From contig NZ_KQ976354.1 in assembly GCF_000346485.2 (NCBI RefSeq), positions 6,566,882-6,630,881 of the forward strand: a DNA stretch of 64,000 bases, read 5' to 3'. Below the pieces are notes generated by a model. The model was given only the letters and a program-made list of their open reading frames with translations. It made no database searches and was not told the DNA's origin. Shown in pieces: positions 1 to 10,483 of the stretch. The DNA is from Scytonema hofmannii PCC 7110 (GTDB lineage: Bacteria; Cyanobacteriota; Cyanobacteriia; Cyanobacteriales; Nostocaceae). Each line of letters starts with the position of its first letter. The first letter of the stretch is position 1. The position numbers were made by a program, and so were the translations under genes.

Positions 1-1042
1 TGATTTGAGTGCGAGCATCTTTCAAATAATCTGCTACCAATTGATTGTTAATTGTGCTGACACTTTGCAAAGTTTCTTCAGCTTGAGGTATAATCTCTTG
101 CCAATTTTGTCGTTGAGGATTATTAATGTCAATTGCGATCGCACGTCTTCTGGGTGCATCTAAATCCGTTTGCAAGTAAAAGATGCTATCCTTATTATCA
201 ATAAAACTAAAACTCGCTTCAAATTCATGAATCAATTCTACAACTTCTGAATTTGGATTTGCCAAATCCTTATAGAAAAGTAAATTTTTAGGATTGCTTC
301 CTTCCCATACTGAAATAATCAGATAGCGCCCATCCTCTGTCACATTGCCATCAAATCCCCATTCTTTGCGATCGCGACGCTCGTAAATCAATACATCTTC
401 TGATTGAGTTTTCCCCAGTTGGTGATAAAAAAGTTTTTGATAATAATTAACTTCTTCTAATTTAGTTTTTTCGTTTGGTTCATCATAACGACTATAGAAA
501 AACCCTTTACCATCATGCGTCCACGATGCTCCTGAAAATTTAATCCACTTTAAATTGTCTTCTAAATCTTCACCTGTTTCTATATCCTTAACTTTCCATT
601 CCTGCCAATCAGAACCAGCAAAAGATAAACCGTAGGCTAGCAATTGACCATCTTCACTGATAGCTATTCCTGAAAGAGCAACAGTACCATCTTCTGATAA
701 TTTATTGGGATCGAGTAAAACTTTTGGTTGGTCTTCAAGAGTCTTTAACGTATAAAGTACGCTTTGGTTTTGCAAACCATCGTTCTTAAAATAGAAGTAG
801 CGATCGCCCTCTTTAAAAGGAATACTATACTTTTCATAATCCCAGAGTTTAGTAAGACGCTGCTTGATTGCTTCTCTAACAGGAATTTGTTGAAGATAGC
901 CAAAAGTGACTTCATTTTGTGCCTCAACCCAAGCCTTTGTTTCCTCAGAATCAGGATTTTCTAACCAGCGATAGGGATCTACAACCAAAGTTCCGTGGTA
1001 ATCATCAACTTGGTTGCTTTTACGAGTTGTAGGATAAGACAT
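1..1042 (-). CDS. Prolyl oligopeptidase (S9A family), N-terminal part, truncated by window edge
   Basis: This is a serine peptidase that cleaves after proline in short peptides, probably in the cytoplasm. I translated the open frame from the ATG at 1042-1040 and it stays open to position 1, about 347 codons. The N-terminus reads MSYPTTRKSNQVDDYHG, followed by VDPYRWLENPDSEETKAWV, the start pattern of prolyl oligopeptidases. Later stretches such as DRYFYFKNDGLQNQSVLYT and SGASWTHDGKGFFYSRYD match the seven-bladed propeller that gates the active site. The catalytic Ser/Asp/His domain lies outside the window. The start codon is 29 bp from a GGTCACT heptamer array that also carries the stop of the next gene (cheA). 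The family call is strong; whether the gene is intact cannot be seen. Confidence 0.85.
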   Translation of the reverse strand, partial: MSYPTTRKSNQVDDYHGTLVVDPYRWLENPDSEETKAWVEAQNEVTFGYLQQIPVREAIKQRLTKLWDYEKYSIPFKEGDRYFYFKNDGLQNQSVLYTLKTLEDQPKVLLDPNKLSEDGTVALSGIAISEDGQLLAYGLSFAGSDWQEWKVKDIETGEDLEDNLKWIKFSGASWTHDGKGFFYSRYDEPNEKTKLEEVNYYQKLFYHQLGKTQSEDVLIYERRDRKEWGFDGNVTEDGRYLIISVWEGSNPKNLLFYKDLANPNSEVVELIHEFEASFSFIDNKDSIFYLQTDLDAPRRRAIAIDINNPQRQNWQEIIPQAEETLQSVSTINNQLVADYLKDARTQI

Positions 1043-1070
1043 AAGCAATTCAGTACAATTAAAGTTAATT

Positions 1071-1107
1071 GGTCACTGGTCACTGGTCACTGGTCACTGG
1101 TCACTGG
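1071..1107. repeat. GGTCACT heptanucleotide tandem array (about 5 copies)
   Basis: Five head-to-tail copies of GGTCACT lie between the cheA-like gene and the prolyl oligopeptidase gene. The array overlaps the end of the upstream gene: the final Gln codon and TGA stop of the CheA protein are read from it on the minus strand. The same array recurs at several other places in this window. Confidence 0.9.
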
Positions 1108-4100
1108 TTAGCCACCAAATTTTCACCTTTTAACATCCGCGAAGCTGCTTCAAGCAAAGCTTCTTCAAGATATGGTTTGGTGAAGTAACCGCTAGCACCC
1201 AATTGTATTGCCATCTGTCTGTGCTTATCTGCACCTCGTGAAGTCAGCATGGCTATTGGCAAGTTATTGAGGCTGGGGTCTTTTTGAATGCGAGAAAGTA
1301 ACTCCAAACCGTCGCAACGGGGCATTTCAATATCGCAGAATACGATGTCGCACGGTAAACCCGATCGCAGTTTATCCCACGCTTCTTGACCGTCACGTGC
1401 TTGTTCTACTCGATAACCTGCCTTATTAAATGTCAATGATAGCAACTCCCTCACTGTAATGGAGTCATCAACAATCAGTACTGTTGGGTCGATCTTAACA
1501 GCAGAGGCGTCTATGGTGAGTGTCGGTGTTTTCTGTTCTCTGAAGCTGACTCCACGTTGTTTGGAAGTTCTTCCTTGGAAGATATCAATGATTTCCAAAA
1601 CGTCAGCAATTGGCATAATGCGACCGTCTCCCAATACAGTAGCACCAGCAACACCAATGGGCTTGGGTGCAGGTCCCTCAAATTGCTTGATGACTATTTC
1701 TTGCTCGTTAAGGACTAGGTCAACTTGTAGGGCAACAAGTGTACTTGCCGATCGCACAACAACAACAGAAATCGTATCATCATCGCGATTCCCACCGTAA
1801 ACATTACCGCGACTGAGCAGACGATTGAAGGTTAAAATCTCCTTAAGAGGTCGAAATGGCAGCATTGTATCGCGCCACATGATGTACTTTTGCCCATCAT
1901 TACCCTGCTGAACATTTTTTGCAGGCATATCGAGGGTATCTTCCACTCCATCCATTGGAAAAGCAATCCGCGCTTTGTCAGAAACACAGCACAAAGCCTT
2001 ACAAATACTGAGGGTTAAAGGCAGACGAATGGTAAAGGTAGTTCCTTTGCCTATGGTAGAATCAATAGTAATAGTCCCCCGGATTTCACTGATTCTGGTA
2101 CGGACGACATCCATACCAACACCGCGTCCTTTGAGATCGTCAATATTTTCGGCAGTGCTGAAACCTTGTAGGAAGAGTAAATCGTAAACATCAAGGCGAG
2201 ATAAAGTTTTCGCTTGTTCTGGGGTAATCAAACCTTTCTGAATCGCCTTTGCCTTAACTCCTTCTGTATTAATTCCCGCACCGTCATCGCTAACAGAAAT
2301 AACAGTTTGGTTTCCTTGGTGGAAAGCGCGAACGGTAATAGTTCCCATAGGTGGTTTGCCATTGGCTTGGCGCACTTGTGGTAGTTCGATACCATGAGCG
2401 ATCGCATTATTCAGCAAATGATTCAGAGGGCTTTGGAGATGACCCAAAATCATTTTGTCAATTAAAGTATCTTTCCCTTCGATTTTGAGTTGCGCTTGCT
2501 TACCTGACTTAATAGCGTTTTCGCGGACTCCTCGCTCTAATGCAATGTTCACCTCGGAGAAAGGCTCCATTCGTGCTCGCGTAATCCCCTCTTGCAGTTG
2601 GTTAGTTACCTGACGGAACTGTCGTGCAACTCGCTCGGTTTCTTCTGTCACAAAATCAATGTCACTTGCTGCCTCACGCACCCGTACAATTAATTCAATC
2701 ATTTCTTGCGATAAAGAGTGGAAGGGGGTGAACCGATCCATTTCCAGTTCTGTGAAACCTCTATCTGTTTGTTGCGGTAAGAAACCAGAACTATGGTGTT
2801 TGCGGCTAGCGAGCAGAGAGGCTTCCAAAAGAGAACGCTCATATAATTCCTGCATTCTCGCTCCGACATCACTTAATTGCTGCACTTGATGGAGCAAATT
2901 GTCCAAAGATTGTCGCGTGCGTTCGTGATCTTGTTCCAACGTGTTGCGATTGACCACTAATTCCCCAACCAGATTACTCATGTCATCCAAATGCTTAACA
3001 GGAACCTTCATAAGTTGCTCAAAGCGAGGGGCGCGAGCAACAGAGGGGCGGGGAGGAAAATCTCCTTTCACCATCTCCTCTAATTCCTGAAACTGAATGT
3101 CAATATCTCCTTTGGCTGCAGGTGTTACTGGCTTGCTCGTGACTTCTGAGACTTTTTTCGGAGGAACCAGTTCTACCTCTGGTTTCTGTGGAGAACTGAA
3201 ACTAGATGCTAATTCCTCTTCCAGTAACTTATCTAGATCGGCAAACTCATCATCAAATGATGGGTCGATTGGTTGAGCGACTTCCTGTTGTGGAGCATTT
3301 GATTCTGTTTCGTATGAAGAAGTAGATCCCATGATGAAAGATGTATCATCAAGGTCTAGCTCAGCCAGCAACTCTGATAAATTTGCAGCTTGAGTATCTA
3401 AAATTTGTGTTTCTTGCTCGACTGGATTATCTGGTAAAGAGGTTTGTGGAACAAAGGTTGCTTCCTCTAATTCTAAATTCGCAAATAGATCTGAAAAATT
3501 CGCTCCTTGGATTTCTGGTATTTCTGCTTTCTCTGTTGCTGGTTGCTCTAACGCATCTTTTATTATCGGAAAAGAAGCAGCGTTACTAATGGGTTCTGGA
3601 TTTTCAAATAGAGCAGACAAGTCCGAAAAATCAGAATCTTGAATATCTAAGAAAACCTCTTCTTCCAATTCAGCAGAATCTGATGAAATTTTGAAAAATC
3701 TATCTGGTTCTTCAAAATTTGATTCCAATTCTTTTATTTGAATAGCGTTTACAGAATTTTTCTCTTCCACATCTTGTGGTGCTTCCTCAGAAAAGGCGTC
3801 AATATTTGACAAGCGATCGCTAATTTCTAATTCTTCTATTACATCAGATTCTTCTCTTAGTATACTTTGGCTTGAATCGACTAATAAAGCATTATCTGAA
3901 TCAAGAGAATCGGTAAAATCAAAATCAGCAAAATTTTCTTGGACAAGTGTTTCTGATTGAATATTTATTAGACTATCTAACTCTACAGACTCAGAGAGTT
4001 CTGTAAAACTTATTTCATCAAAAGTATTTACAGAAACCCGATTTTTTTCCGTAAATTCCTGTGACAAATCAAAAGGATTATCTGTGTTGCTAACAGTGAC

Positions 4101-6347
4101 ATCCGTTAAATAAATTGCTGGTGAATCTTCTAGTATAAAAGATGAAGTTGCGCTTTCTTCCTCTTCAGCAAGGTCGATATCAGATTCAGCAGAGTTTACC
4201 CGTATCTTTTCTTGTGGAGAATGGGTAAATTCAGGAGTGAATTCGAGCGCTTCCGGAGGTGGTGCGGGCGAAGCTGTCTGTGTCAACTCCTCAAACAAAT
4301 TATCATCTGTTTGGGACGGAAACATGAAATCAAAATCTTGCTCTTGTGTCTGAAAGTGAACATCTAAATCTTCCAAGCCCAAGCGTTCTGATTCCAACTC
4401 TAAAGACGGCTCATCCTCAAACATATCTTCATCAGCAGCTGCTTGAAACAGCATTTCTTCTAACTGCTGGGCTATATCTTCTTCTACAAAAGAATCAATC
4501 TCTTCTTTATTTTCTTCGAATTCATCATCCCAGAACAGGTTAGTCTCTTCTATTTCAGGCAGTTTTTCTAATAAATTATCAGCTATATCTACTTCTTCTT
4601 CCAGTCCATCAAATATTTCACTGGGAGCTAAATTTTCATTTTTTTCTTGGGTAGTTTCCGATCCTTCTCTCGAAGCTTTTGGTGTAATTTCTTTTAAAGG
4701 AGATAAATTTGTATTTTCTATGAATAAATCATCAAAGCTAGGCTCTTGAGTAGGAGCCAGTTCAAGATTTACTACAGATTCAGTATCCGTTGTAGAAATT
4801 TCTGCTAAGGTCAATGGTTGATTGTCATCAATTCTCAGTTCTAATAAATTACTGATTTCATCTGGGATTTTTTCAATGTTTTCTGATGGTAGAATTGTGA
4901 CATCATTCGGTGTCTGTTTAGCATCTACATTAAAGTCCAAGTTTAAACTAGCTTTGGCTTGGTTTTGTAGTTCTGAATTTTCTTCTTCTATAAGACCGCC
5001 AAATAAATCACCAAAACTTGATTCTTCTTTGACAGTTTTTGCCGTTTCCTGTTGAATGTTAATTTCTTCTTGGAAGAACAAGTCCTCAAACTCGCTATCC
5101 GTATCCTCTATACTATTTGTGCCAATTTCAAGTCCTGGTTGACTGCTATTAGAAATTTCTACAACTTCTTCCTTATCCCACGTATCATCGAGATCGGAAC
5201 TTTCTCCTTCAAATAAATCGGCAAGAGTATTTAACTCTGCGATTCCTACTTCAGGACCGTGAGAATCTGTGCTGCTCTGTATAATCGGTATGTCAAATTG
5301 ATTTTGAAATTGGTACGTTAAATCAGAGAGGCTGGTAATCCGATCTTGTAGTTCAACCCCTTCAATTTCCGACTCATCTTCAATAATTTGTGCCACCCCT
5401 TCATCTGCATTCGTGCTGTCATCGAAAGCACCGAGCGTGATGTTTGGTTTTGGGACTTCTGATGGTTTTACTGACGTAGTAGCCAATTCATCCATCAAAT
5501 CTAGGGGAAGTTCTAATAATTTTATTTCAGTTTCAATACAGATCAGCGCTTGCAGTTGCTGACTCACTGCAATTTCAGCCTCTCTACCTGTAAGGACTAA
5601 TTCTAAAGCTTGTTTAATATCTGTAATAACAATTTTAGCTAAGGTAAGATACGTATTTTCAGGGTTAGCGATCGCACTTCCGCAAGAGACGCACAAACTG
5701 CACCAATTTGACCAATTTGATGCTTCACCGAGTTGAGCTAACTTATGACAGCATTCCTTAAGGTTCTGACGAGTTTCAGGTGTTGCAGGTTGCTTAAACA
5801 TTTGCAACATATCCCGTAAAACTTGGAGTACCTCAGTTTGCACCTGTTGTCGTCTTTCCCTCTCTGTGAATGTTGGCTGTGGTGAAGATGAGGTTGCTGC
5901 TATACTTGACCCTTCTTTAGTTCCCTGTGCTACAAGTAATTCTAAATGTTCGTGCAACCACTTAAAAACGGGTTCGGTTTCCGACATCAAGTTATTGACT
6001 GTTTCTTCAGTCAGACCGAAAGGTCCCTGTAAATTCTCCAATAGGGCTTTCAAAGTATCCAACACAGCAAGAAATAAGGATTCTAACTTTTGGTCAACCT
6101 TGATGGGATGCTCTTTTAAAATTTTGAAACAGTCTTCTAAACGGTGAGCGGTGTGCTGAATGCTACTCAGACCAAGCATTGCCGCCCCACCCTTAATAGA
6201 GTGAGCCGCCCGGAAAACTTCGTTAACCATTTCCGGATCGCCAAGGGTACTCTGAAGATTCAGCAAGCCCTGCTCGATCGTATTCAAATGATCTTTGGCT
6301 TCTTCTATGAAGTAACCCAAAATGCGCTGTTGTTGTTCTGGCAGCAT
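1101..6347 (-). CDS. hmpE: Hybrid CheA-type histidine kinase of the hormogonium motility system (HmpE-like)
   Basis: This kinase receives signals from the MCP/CheW complex and phosphorylates response regulators that control motility. Domains seen in the 1748 aa: an Hpt domain with the phospho-histidine in AAHSIKGGAAMLG (His49); a roughly 800-residue acidic, low-complexity linker (about 290-1090); a CheA dimerisation segment (LDDMSNLVGELVVNRNTL, about 1115); an ATPase with NHLLNNAIAHGIE and GRGVGMDVV boxes; a CheW-like domain; and a C-terminal receiver with FCDIEMPRCDG and FTKPY. The linker carries several DLF-type motifs (see findings). It is the last gene of hmpABCDE, all on the minus strand. 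PixL- or PilL-type kinases of other phototaxis clusters are the alternative, but the order next to a divergent hmpF favours HmpE. The stop codon lies inside a heptamer array. Confidence 0.85.
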   Translation of the reverse strand: MLPEQQQRILGYFIEEAKDHLNTIEQGLLNLQSTLGDPEMVNEVFRAAHSIKGGAAMLGLSSIQHTAHRLEDCFKILKEHPIKVDQKLESLFLAVLDTLKALLENLQGPFGLTEETVNNLMSETEPVFKWLHEHLELLVAQGTKEGSSIAATSSSPQPTFTERERRQQVQTEVLQVLRDMLQMFKQPATPETRQNLKECCHKLAQLGEASNWSNWCSLCVSCGSAIANPENTYLTLAKIVITDIKQALELVLTGREAEIAVSQQLQALICIETEIKLLELPLDLMDELATTSVKPSEVPKPNITLGAFDDSTNADEGVAQIIEDESEIEGVELQDRITSLSDLTYQFQNQFDIPIIQSSTDSHGPEVGIAELNTLADLFEGESSDLDDTWDKEEVVEISNSSQPGLEIGTNSIEDTDSEFEDLFFQEEINIQQETAKTVKEESSFGDLFGGLIEEENSELQNQAKASLNLDFNVDAKQTPNDVTILPSENIEKIPDEISNLLELRIDDNQPLTLAEISTTDTESVVNLELAPTQEPSFDDLFIENTNLSPLKEITPKASREGSETTQEKNENLAPSEIFDGLEEEVDIADNLLEKLPEIEETNLFWDDEFEENKEEIDSFVEEDIAQQLEEMLFQAAADEDMFEDEPSLELESERLGLEDLDVHFQTQEQDFDFMFPSQTDDNLFEELTQTASPAPPPEALEFTPEFTHSPQEKIRVNSAESDIDLAEEEESATSSFILEDSPAIYLTDVTVSNTDNPFDLSQEFTEKNRVSVNTFDEISFTELSESVELDSLINIQSETLVQENFADFDFTDSLDSDNALLVDSSQSILREESDVIEELEISDRLSNIDAFSEEAPQDVEEKNSVNAIQIKELESNFEEPDRFFKISSDSAELEEEVFLDIQDSDFSDLSALFENPEPISNAASFPIIKDALEQPATEKAEIPEIQGANFSDLFANLELEEATFVPQTSLPDNPVEQETQILDTQAANLSELLAELDLDDTSFIMGSTSSYETESNAPQQEVAQPIDPSFDDEFADLDKLLEEELASSFSSPQKPEVELVPPKKVSEVTSKPVTPAAKGDIDIQFQELEEMVKGDFPPRPSVARAPRFEQLMKVPVKHLDDMSNLVGELVVNRNTLEQDHERTRQSLDNLLHQVQQLSDVGARMQELYERSLLEASLLASRKHHSSGFLPQQTDRGFTELEMDRFTPFHSLSQEMIELIVRVREAASDIDFVTEETERVARQFRQVTNQLQEGITRARMEPFSEVNIALERGVRENAIKSGKQAQLKIEGKDTLIDKMILGHLQSPLNHLLNNAIAHGIELPQVRQANGKPPMGTITVRAFHQGNQTVISVSDDGAGINTEGVKAKAIQKGLITPEQAKTLSRLDVYDLLFLQGFSTAENIDDLKGRGVGMDVVRTRISEIRGTITIDSTIGKGTTFTIRLPLTLSICKALCCVSDKARIAFPMDGVEDTLDMPAKNVQQGNDGQKYIMWRDTMLPFRPLKEILTFNRLLSRGNVYGGNRDDDTISVVVVRSASTLVALQVDLVLNEQEIVIKQFEGPAPKPIGVAGATVLGDGRIMPIADVLEIIDIFQGRTSKQRGVSFREQKTPTLTIDASAVKIDPTVLIVDDSITVRELLSLTFNKAGYRVEQARDGQEAWDKLRSGLPCDIVFCDIEMPRCDGLELLSRIQKDPSLNNLPIAMLTSRGADKHRQMAIQLGASGYFTKPYLEEALLEAASRMLKGENLVANQ

Positions 6348-6360
6348 AATCTTTTAGTCA

Positions 6361-6441
6361 TTGTTAATTGTTAATTGTTAGTTGTTAATTGTTAATTGTT
6401 AATTATGTTTACTATTAACCATTAACCATTAACCATTAACT
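6361..6441. repeat. TTGTTAA and ATTAACC heptamer arrays
   Basis: Two short tandem arrays, one of TTGTTAA-type units (6361-6405) and one of ATTAACC units (6414-6441), fill the gap between the MCP gene and the CheA gene. The second touches the stop codon of the MCP gene at 6440-6442. Confidence 0.85.
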
Positions 6442-9400
6442 ATCTAGTATTTTCACTGGTTTCAACGCGGAAGCGTTCAACCGAAGCTATCAAGTCACGA
6501 GACACACCCACCAAGTGTTGTAAAGCGCCGGAAACTCTTTGTGCTTCTTGAGAAGTTTCTTGTGCAGTCAGTTCCACTGATTGCATAACTTGAGCGACAG
6601 CACGGGAAGTTTCTGTTTGCTCAACTGTATCAGCAGTGATCCCCCGTACCAGACTATCAATGCGCTTCGCTACTTGAATAATGTTTTCAAGCGATCGCTT
6701 GGCTTCTTCTGCCAACTGAGTCCCTTTGATAACTTGTTGCGTACCTTCTTCCATTGCAGTCATGACAGAGCCTGTTTCGCTCTGGATTTGCCGCACAATT
6801 TCTTCAATTTCTTTCAAAGACTTTGCCGATCTATCTGCAAGCTGTCGCACTTCATCCGCCACAATGGCAAAGCCCCGTCCTGCTTCTCCAGCGCGTGCTG
6901 CTTCAATACTAGCATTGAGGGCGAGCAAGTTGGTTCGCGAAGCAATCTGAGAAATTAACGCCACAATCTTAGAGATTTCTTGAGAGGATTCTGCCAACCG
7001 CTTGACTTTGCGAGTGGTTTCTGCTACAGTTTCTCGAATTTCTAGAATACCTGCCACCGTATTTTCCACCGCATCGCCACCTTTAAGAGCAATTTGGCTG
7101 GCATCACGGGCAACGGCTTCTGCTTCTCGTGCCGCTTCTGCTACCCTATGGATGGAATCTGTCATCACCTGAACGGAATTCAAGGTGACTGCGAGTTCTT
7201 CTGCTTGTCGCAAAGCATCACTAGATAACGCTCTAGCAAAAGTTTCAGAATTGGTAGCACCTCTAGTCACTTCCCTGGCAGCAACTTTCACCTGTTGCAC
7301 GATATCCCGCAGGTTTTGAATTGTGAGGTTGAAAGCATCAGCAACTGCTCCCAGTACATCGGCTGTAACTTCAGCTTGTACTGTCAAATCACCTCTAGCA
7401 GCACCTTCCACGTCATCAAGCAAGCGAATCACTTGGCGCTGCAAGTTCTCTTTTGCTTCTTCCTGTTCTTGTGCTTTACGTGTAGCTTCGTGAGTTGTTG
7501 TAAAAATGACACGAGCCATCTCGTTAAAGCTGGCGGCTAACTGCCCTAATTCATCCTCGGAATATACAGTGGCTTGAACATTCAAGTTGCCTTTGCTAAC
7601 AGCATCAAATTGTATTTGCAAATCTTTAGTTGTGCGACGAATTTGCTTGAAAGCAATATTTCCCATAAAACTTGCACTTGCAAAGCCAGCCAGCCCTGCG
7701 GCTAATGACATTGCCCAACCCGTGTTTCGTACTGCTTCCCGTTGTGTTTTTGGCGTAAAGTTAGCAGCAGTAAAGCTGACAGCTGCAACAACTAGTGCTG
7801 AGACACAGCCTACAGTTCCTGCGGTAATCCACTGTTTGGTTTGTAGAGGGGCATTTTCTAATGGTGCAAGGACACCTTGCTCTACTGAAACATGGGCTTC
7901 TACCTTCGAGACATCCCCTTGGGTAAAAACAGGTACTCCTTCTTGGGAACCTGTAATGCTAAACAATTCTGAATCGCGATCGGATGTTATGTTTCTGTCA
8001 TGACTAGTTGTATCTAAGATCGGATTGCGCGATCTACCGTTATTTTCTATGGAGGCAGAACGCAATGGCACGTCATTATCAGTAATGTCAAACCCAGGAA
8101 TACTTCCTAAATCGTCAAAGTCATCAAAGTCATCAAGAAACTCTATATTGCTGCTTTTGTTCGTCTTTCCATCTACAGGACGACTGCTGCTTTCTTCTTC
8201 CTCAGAACCAAAGGCAGATTCAAACGCTTCAAAGTCAAAACTATCGTCTTCATCAAAAATATTTTTCTGCGTTTTGGGGTTTGAGTTCTGCGGTTTTTCT
8301 TCTTTCCCAAGATGATTGTAGGTAAAACTATTGTTAGATGAAGCTGAATCGATTTGAGGCAGAGGAATGGATTTAGAATTGCTCGTAGAAACTCTGTCTT
8401 GGGAAGTGGAATCAGATTGGGAACGCACGCCGCGATCGCTTTCACTTGAGAAGGAGGGCGCAACATTTTCTAATGTATTATTTTGTGAATGAGAAAATTT
8501 TTCCTGACTGCTGTAGCTAACTGCTGAATTATTAGTTAGTTCTATATCATCTGTCAGTAAAGTTTCATCATCAGCAATATTTATTCTCATGTTTATATCT
8601 TTATCATTTTCTTCTTCAGAGTTATTGTTACTGAAGAAATCTTGATTCCCCAATCCTCCAAGGGAAGGCAACTCTAGTTGTGCAAATGGAGAGTTGCTTG
8701 CATCTTGTTGGTTGTCGGGTTCTTTTTCAACAGAAATTGTACTAAATGGCTGTGGAGTATTATCTTCTACATTTTCAAACTTAAAGTCTGAGAGATCATC
8801 CTGTAAGAAAGGAGGTAGCTCTAACTCTTCCTCTTTACTGTTGGCATTTTTCTGCTCCGAAAAGCTTGGATTGACAGCGAAAGGATTACTTCCGACACTA
8901 TCTTGAGAACTAGAAGACGAACTAGATCTAGCACTGCCATCTAGCGGTATATCAAATGGACTGCTGACAGGTAGTTCTTCCATTTCGTCTGCAACTTCTG
9001 CGCGATCGAGATCAAATGATTTCAAATCAAAGCTGTTGCTATCAAAATCTTTTATTTCTTCTAATTCTTCTGAATCTTCTAATTCTTCCTCAAAAACATG
9101 AATTTTTGACTGTGATGAAAAACTGCTTTGCTTTTCATCTTTTTCTGGGACATCGTCTTGTTCGTCAAAAGCTTGTTGATATTGTTCAATAGCCTCTAAT
9201 CCACTTTGAGCGTAACTCGTAATGTTTGGATCGCCTGTTAACTTCAGCACATACTGATATTCGGTTTTTGCAACATCATACTGCTGCAAAACATAATAGA
9301 TGTGACCTCGTAATAAACGAATGTTAGGGTCATCTGGTAAATGTTGTACCACCTGGTCGATAAGAGTGGCGGCTTGTTCGTAGTTAGTATCTACGTAGGC

Positions 9401-9451
9401 CAGATAAGCCTGTTGATATATCTGCTCGTAATCTTCTATACCGGTTGCCAT
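6440..9451 (-). CDS. hmpD: Methyl-accepting chemotaxis protein (HmpD-like)
   Basis: This is the chemoreceptor of the hmp cluster; it should form arrays with CheW and CheA at the membrane. The 1003 aa begin with TPR-like helices (residues 1-110, [20 protein letters not shown]), followed by a long acidic, Ser-rich stretch to about 530. Two membrane helices follow (about 540-560 and 580-600) with only a short loop between them, then HAMP (ending near [18 protein letters not shown]), a second HAMP-like unit, and the MCP signalling hairpin with the conserved tip [19 protein letters not shown] (about 840-860). No PAS, GAF or periplasmic Cache domain is visible, so it either senses through the TPR/acidic region or takes its input from a partner. 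It lies 22 bp downstream of hmpC. Confidence 0.85.
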   Translation of the reverse strand: MATGIEDYEQIYQQAYLAYVDTNYEQAATLIDQVVQHLPDDPNIRLLRGHIYYVLQQYDVAKTEYQYVLKLTGDPNITSYAQSGLEAIEQYQQAFDEQDDVPEKDEKQSSFSSQSKIHVFEEELEDSEELEEIKDFDSNSFDLKSFDLDRAEVADEMEELPVSSPFDIPLDGSARSSSSSSSQDSVGSNPFAVNPSFSEQKNANSKEEELELPPFLQDDLSDFKFENVEDNTPQPFSTISVEKEPDNQQDASNSPFAQLELPSLGGLGNQDFFSNNNSEEENDKDINMRINIADDETLLTDDIELTNNSAVSYSSQEKFSHSQNNTLENVAPSFSSESDRGVRSQSDSTSQDRVSTSNSKSIPLPQIDSASSNNSFTYNHLGKEEKPQNSNPKTQKNIFDEDDSFDFEAFESAFGSEEEESSSRPVDGKTNKSSNIEFLDDFDDFDDLGSIPGFDITDNDVPLRSASIENNGRSRNPILDTTSHDRNITSDRDSELFSITGSQEGVPVFTQGDVSKVEAHVSVEQGVLAPLENAPLQTKQWITAGTVGCVSALVVAAVSFTAANFTPKTQREAVRNTGWAMSLAAGLAGFASASFMGNIAFKQIRRTTKDLQIQFDAVSKGNLNVQATVYSEDELGQLAASFNEMARVIFTTTHEATRKAQEQEEAKENLQRQVIRLLDDVEGAARGDLTVQAEVTADVLGAVADAFNLTIQNLRDIVQQVKVAAREVTRGATNSETFARALSSDALRQAEELAVTLNSVQVMTDSIHRVAEAAREAEAVARDASQIALKGGDAVENTVAGILEIRETVAETTRKVKRLAESSQEISKIVALISQIASRTNLLALNASIEAARAGEAGRGFAIVADEVRQLADRSAKSLKEIEEIVRQIQSETGSVMTAMEEGTQQVIKGTQLAEEAKRSLENIIQVAKRIDSLVRGITADTVEQTETSRAVAQVMQSVELTAQETSQEAQRVSGALQHLVGVSRDLIASVERFRVETSENTR

Positions 9452-9473
9452 GTTATTTCCTACCTCCCAAAGT

Positions 9474-10004
9474 TCATCCTGCCCACCGGGCGCTTCGCAA
9501 AATTGCCGTCTGATCGAGCAGTCTCAGACACTGATTTTTTTGAGCATCTAACATCCACTCTCCCCGTAAAAAGGGAATCATCGTGTCTGGGACACCAGAT
9601 GGTGCCATTAAATGCTGAACATCAAGCCAGTCCATTCCGCCAATTTCCTCTACTGCCAAGCCGACGATTGTGTCTTGCTCTTCAATAGCAATTACCGGAA
9701 TTTCAGCTCGATCTGTATTCAATGCCGCTACTTCTCCCAGGAATTGACCCAAATCAGCCACCCAAATGACTCGACCTCGTAAATTTAGAGTACCCAAAAG
9801 CAATGGAGAAGCATTAGGAATTGGAGTAATTCTGTCAGGACTCAGTTCAATGACTTCTCTAATTCCCGTGGCTAGTAGTGCAAACTCCTGATGCGAGGGA
9901 ATGTAAAATCTTAAATACAGTTCTCCTTCAGGACTTTCAACTTGTAATTCAGGGCGGAAGTGGTCTTGTCCACTACCTCCTAAAAAGTCCGGTTTGCTAA
10001 CCAT
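9474..10004 (-). CDS. hmpC: CheW-like adaptor (HmpC-like)
   Basis: CheW proteins link receptors to CheA. The 176 aa contain one CheW domain: [20 protein letters not shown], then [19 protein letters not shown] and [10 protein letters not shown], and the C-terminal half [19 protein letters not shown]. No other domain is visible. It sits between the CheY gene (13 bp upstream) and the MCP gene (22 bp downstream) on the same strand, consistent with one transcript. In Nostoc punctiforme the equivalent gene is needed for hormogonium motility; that role is inferred here from gene order. Confidence 0.87.
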   Translation of the reverse strand: MVSKPDFLGGSGQDHFRPELQVESPEGELYLRFYIPSHQEFALLATGIREVIELSPDRITPIPNASPLLLGTLNLRGRVIWVADLGQFLGEVAALNTDRAEIPVIAIEEQDTIVGLAVEEIGGMDWLDVQHLMAPSGVPDTMIPFLRGEWMLDAQKNQCLRLLDQTAILRSARWAG

Positions 10005-10017
10005 TTTCCATTCATCC

Positions 10018-10383
10018 TCATCCTCGCAAAAGTTGTTTGACTGTTCCCACCAACTCAGTTGGCTGAAAGGGCTTAGCTATGTAAGCATCAGCTCCTTGCT
10101 TCATCCCCCAGTAGCGATCGAATTCTTCTCCTTTAGAAGAACACATAACAACTGGGACGTTTTGGGTTTTTGGATCGGACTTCAGGCGACGACAAACTTC
10201 GTAGCCATTCATCCGAGGCATAACTATATCTAATACCACCAGATCGGGGCAAGCACTTTGAATAGCTTCTAGTGCTTCAACTCCATCACTGGCGTGGGTG
10301 ACTTTTAAGCCACTCGCTTTCAGGAGGTCTGTAATCATCTCCCTTTGTGCGACACTGTCTTCCACAATCAGAACTGTACTCAT
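10018..10383 (-). CDS. hmpB: CheY-like response regulator (HmpB-like)
   Basis: A single receiver domain of 121 aa with the complete phosphorylation site: acidic pair in VLIVEDSVAQRE, phospho-Asp in LVVLDIVMPRMNGYE, Ser at the conserved Thr/Ser position in VVMCSSKGEE, and Lys in YIAKPFQP. It has no output domain, so it should act by binding a partner such as the pilus motor. It is 13 bp upstream of hmpC and about 100 bp downstream of the PATAN gene. The cluster context makes it HmpB (PixH/PilH class). Confidence 0.87.
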   Translation of the reverse strand: MSTVLIVEDSVAQREMITDLLKASGLKVTHASDGVEALEAIQSACPDLVVLDIVMPRMNGYEVCRRLKSDPKTQNVPVVMCSSKGEEFDRYWGMKQGADAYIAKPFQPTELVGTVKQLLRG

Positions 10384-10483
10384 AAAACGCCTATATACCT
10401 CCTGAGTTAGACGTTCCTATTCGGAACATACCCCGCTTAAGTGCAAGCATTTACTGTATAAATAATTCTATTCCTGAATCGAA

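Noticed and set aside
8173-8466. 97-codon frame opposite/inside the MCP gene
   Set aside because: Shadow frame of the acidic low-complexity part of the chemoreceptor; no independent evidence.
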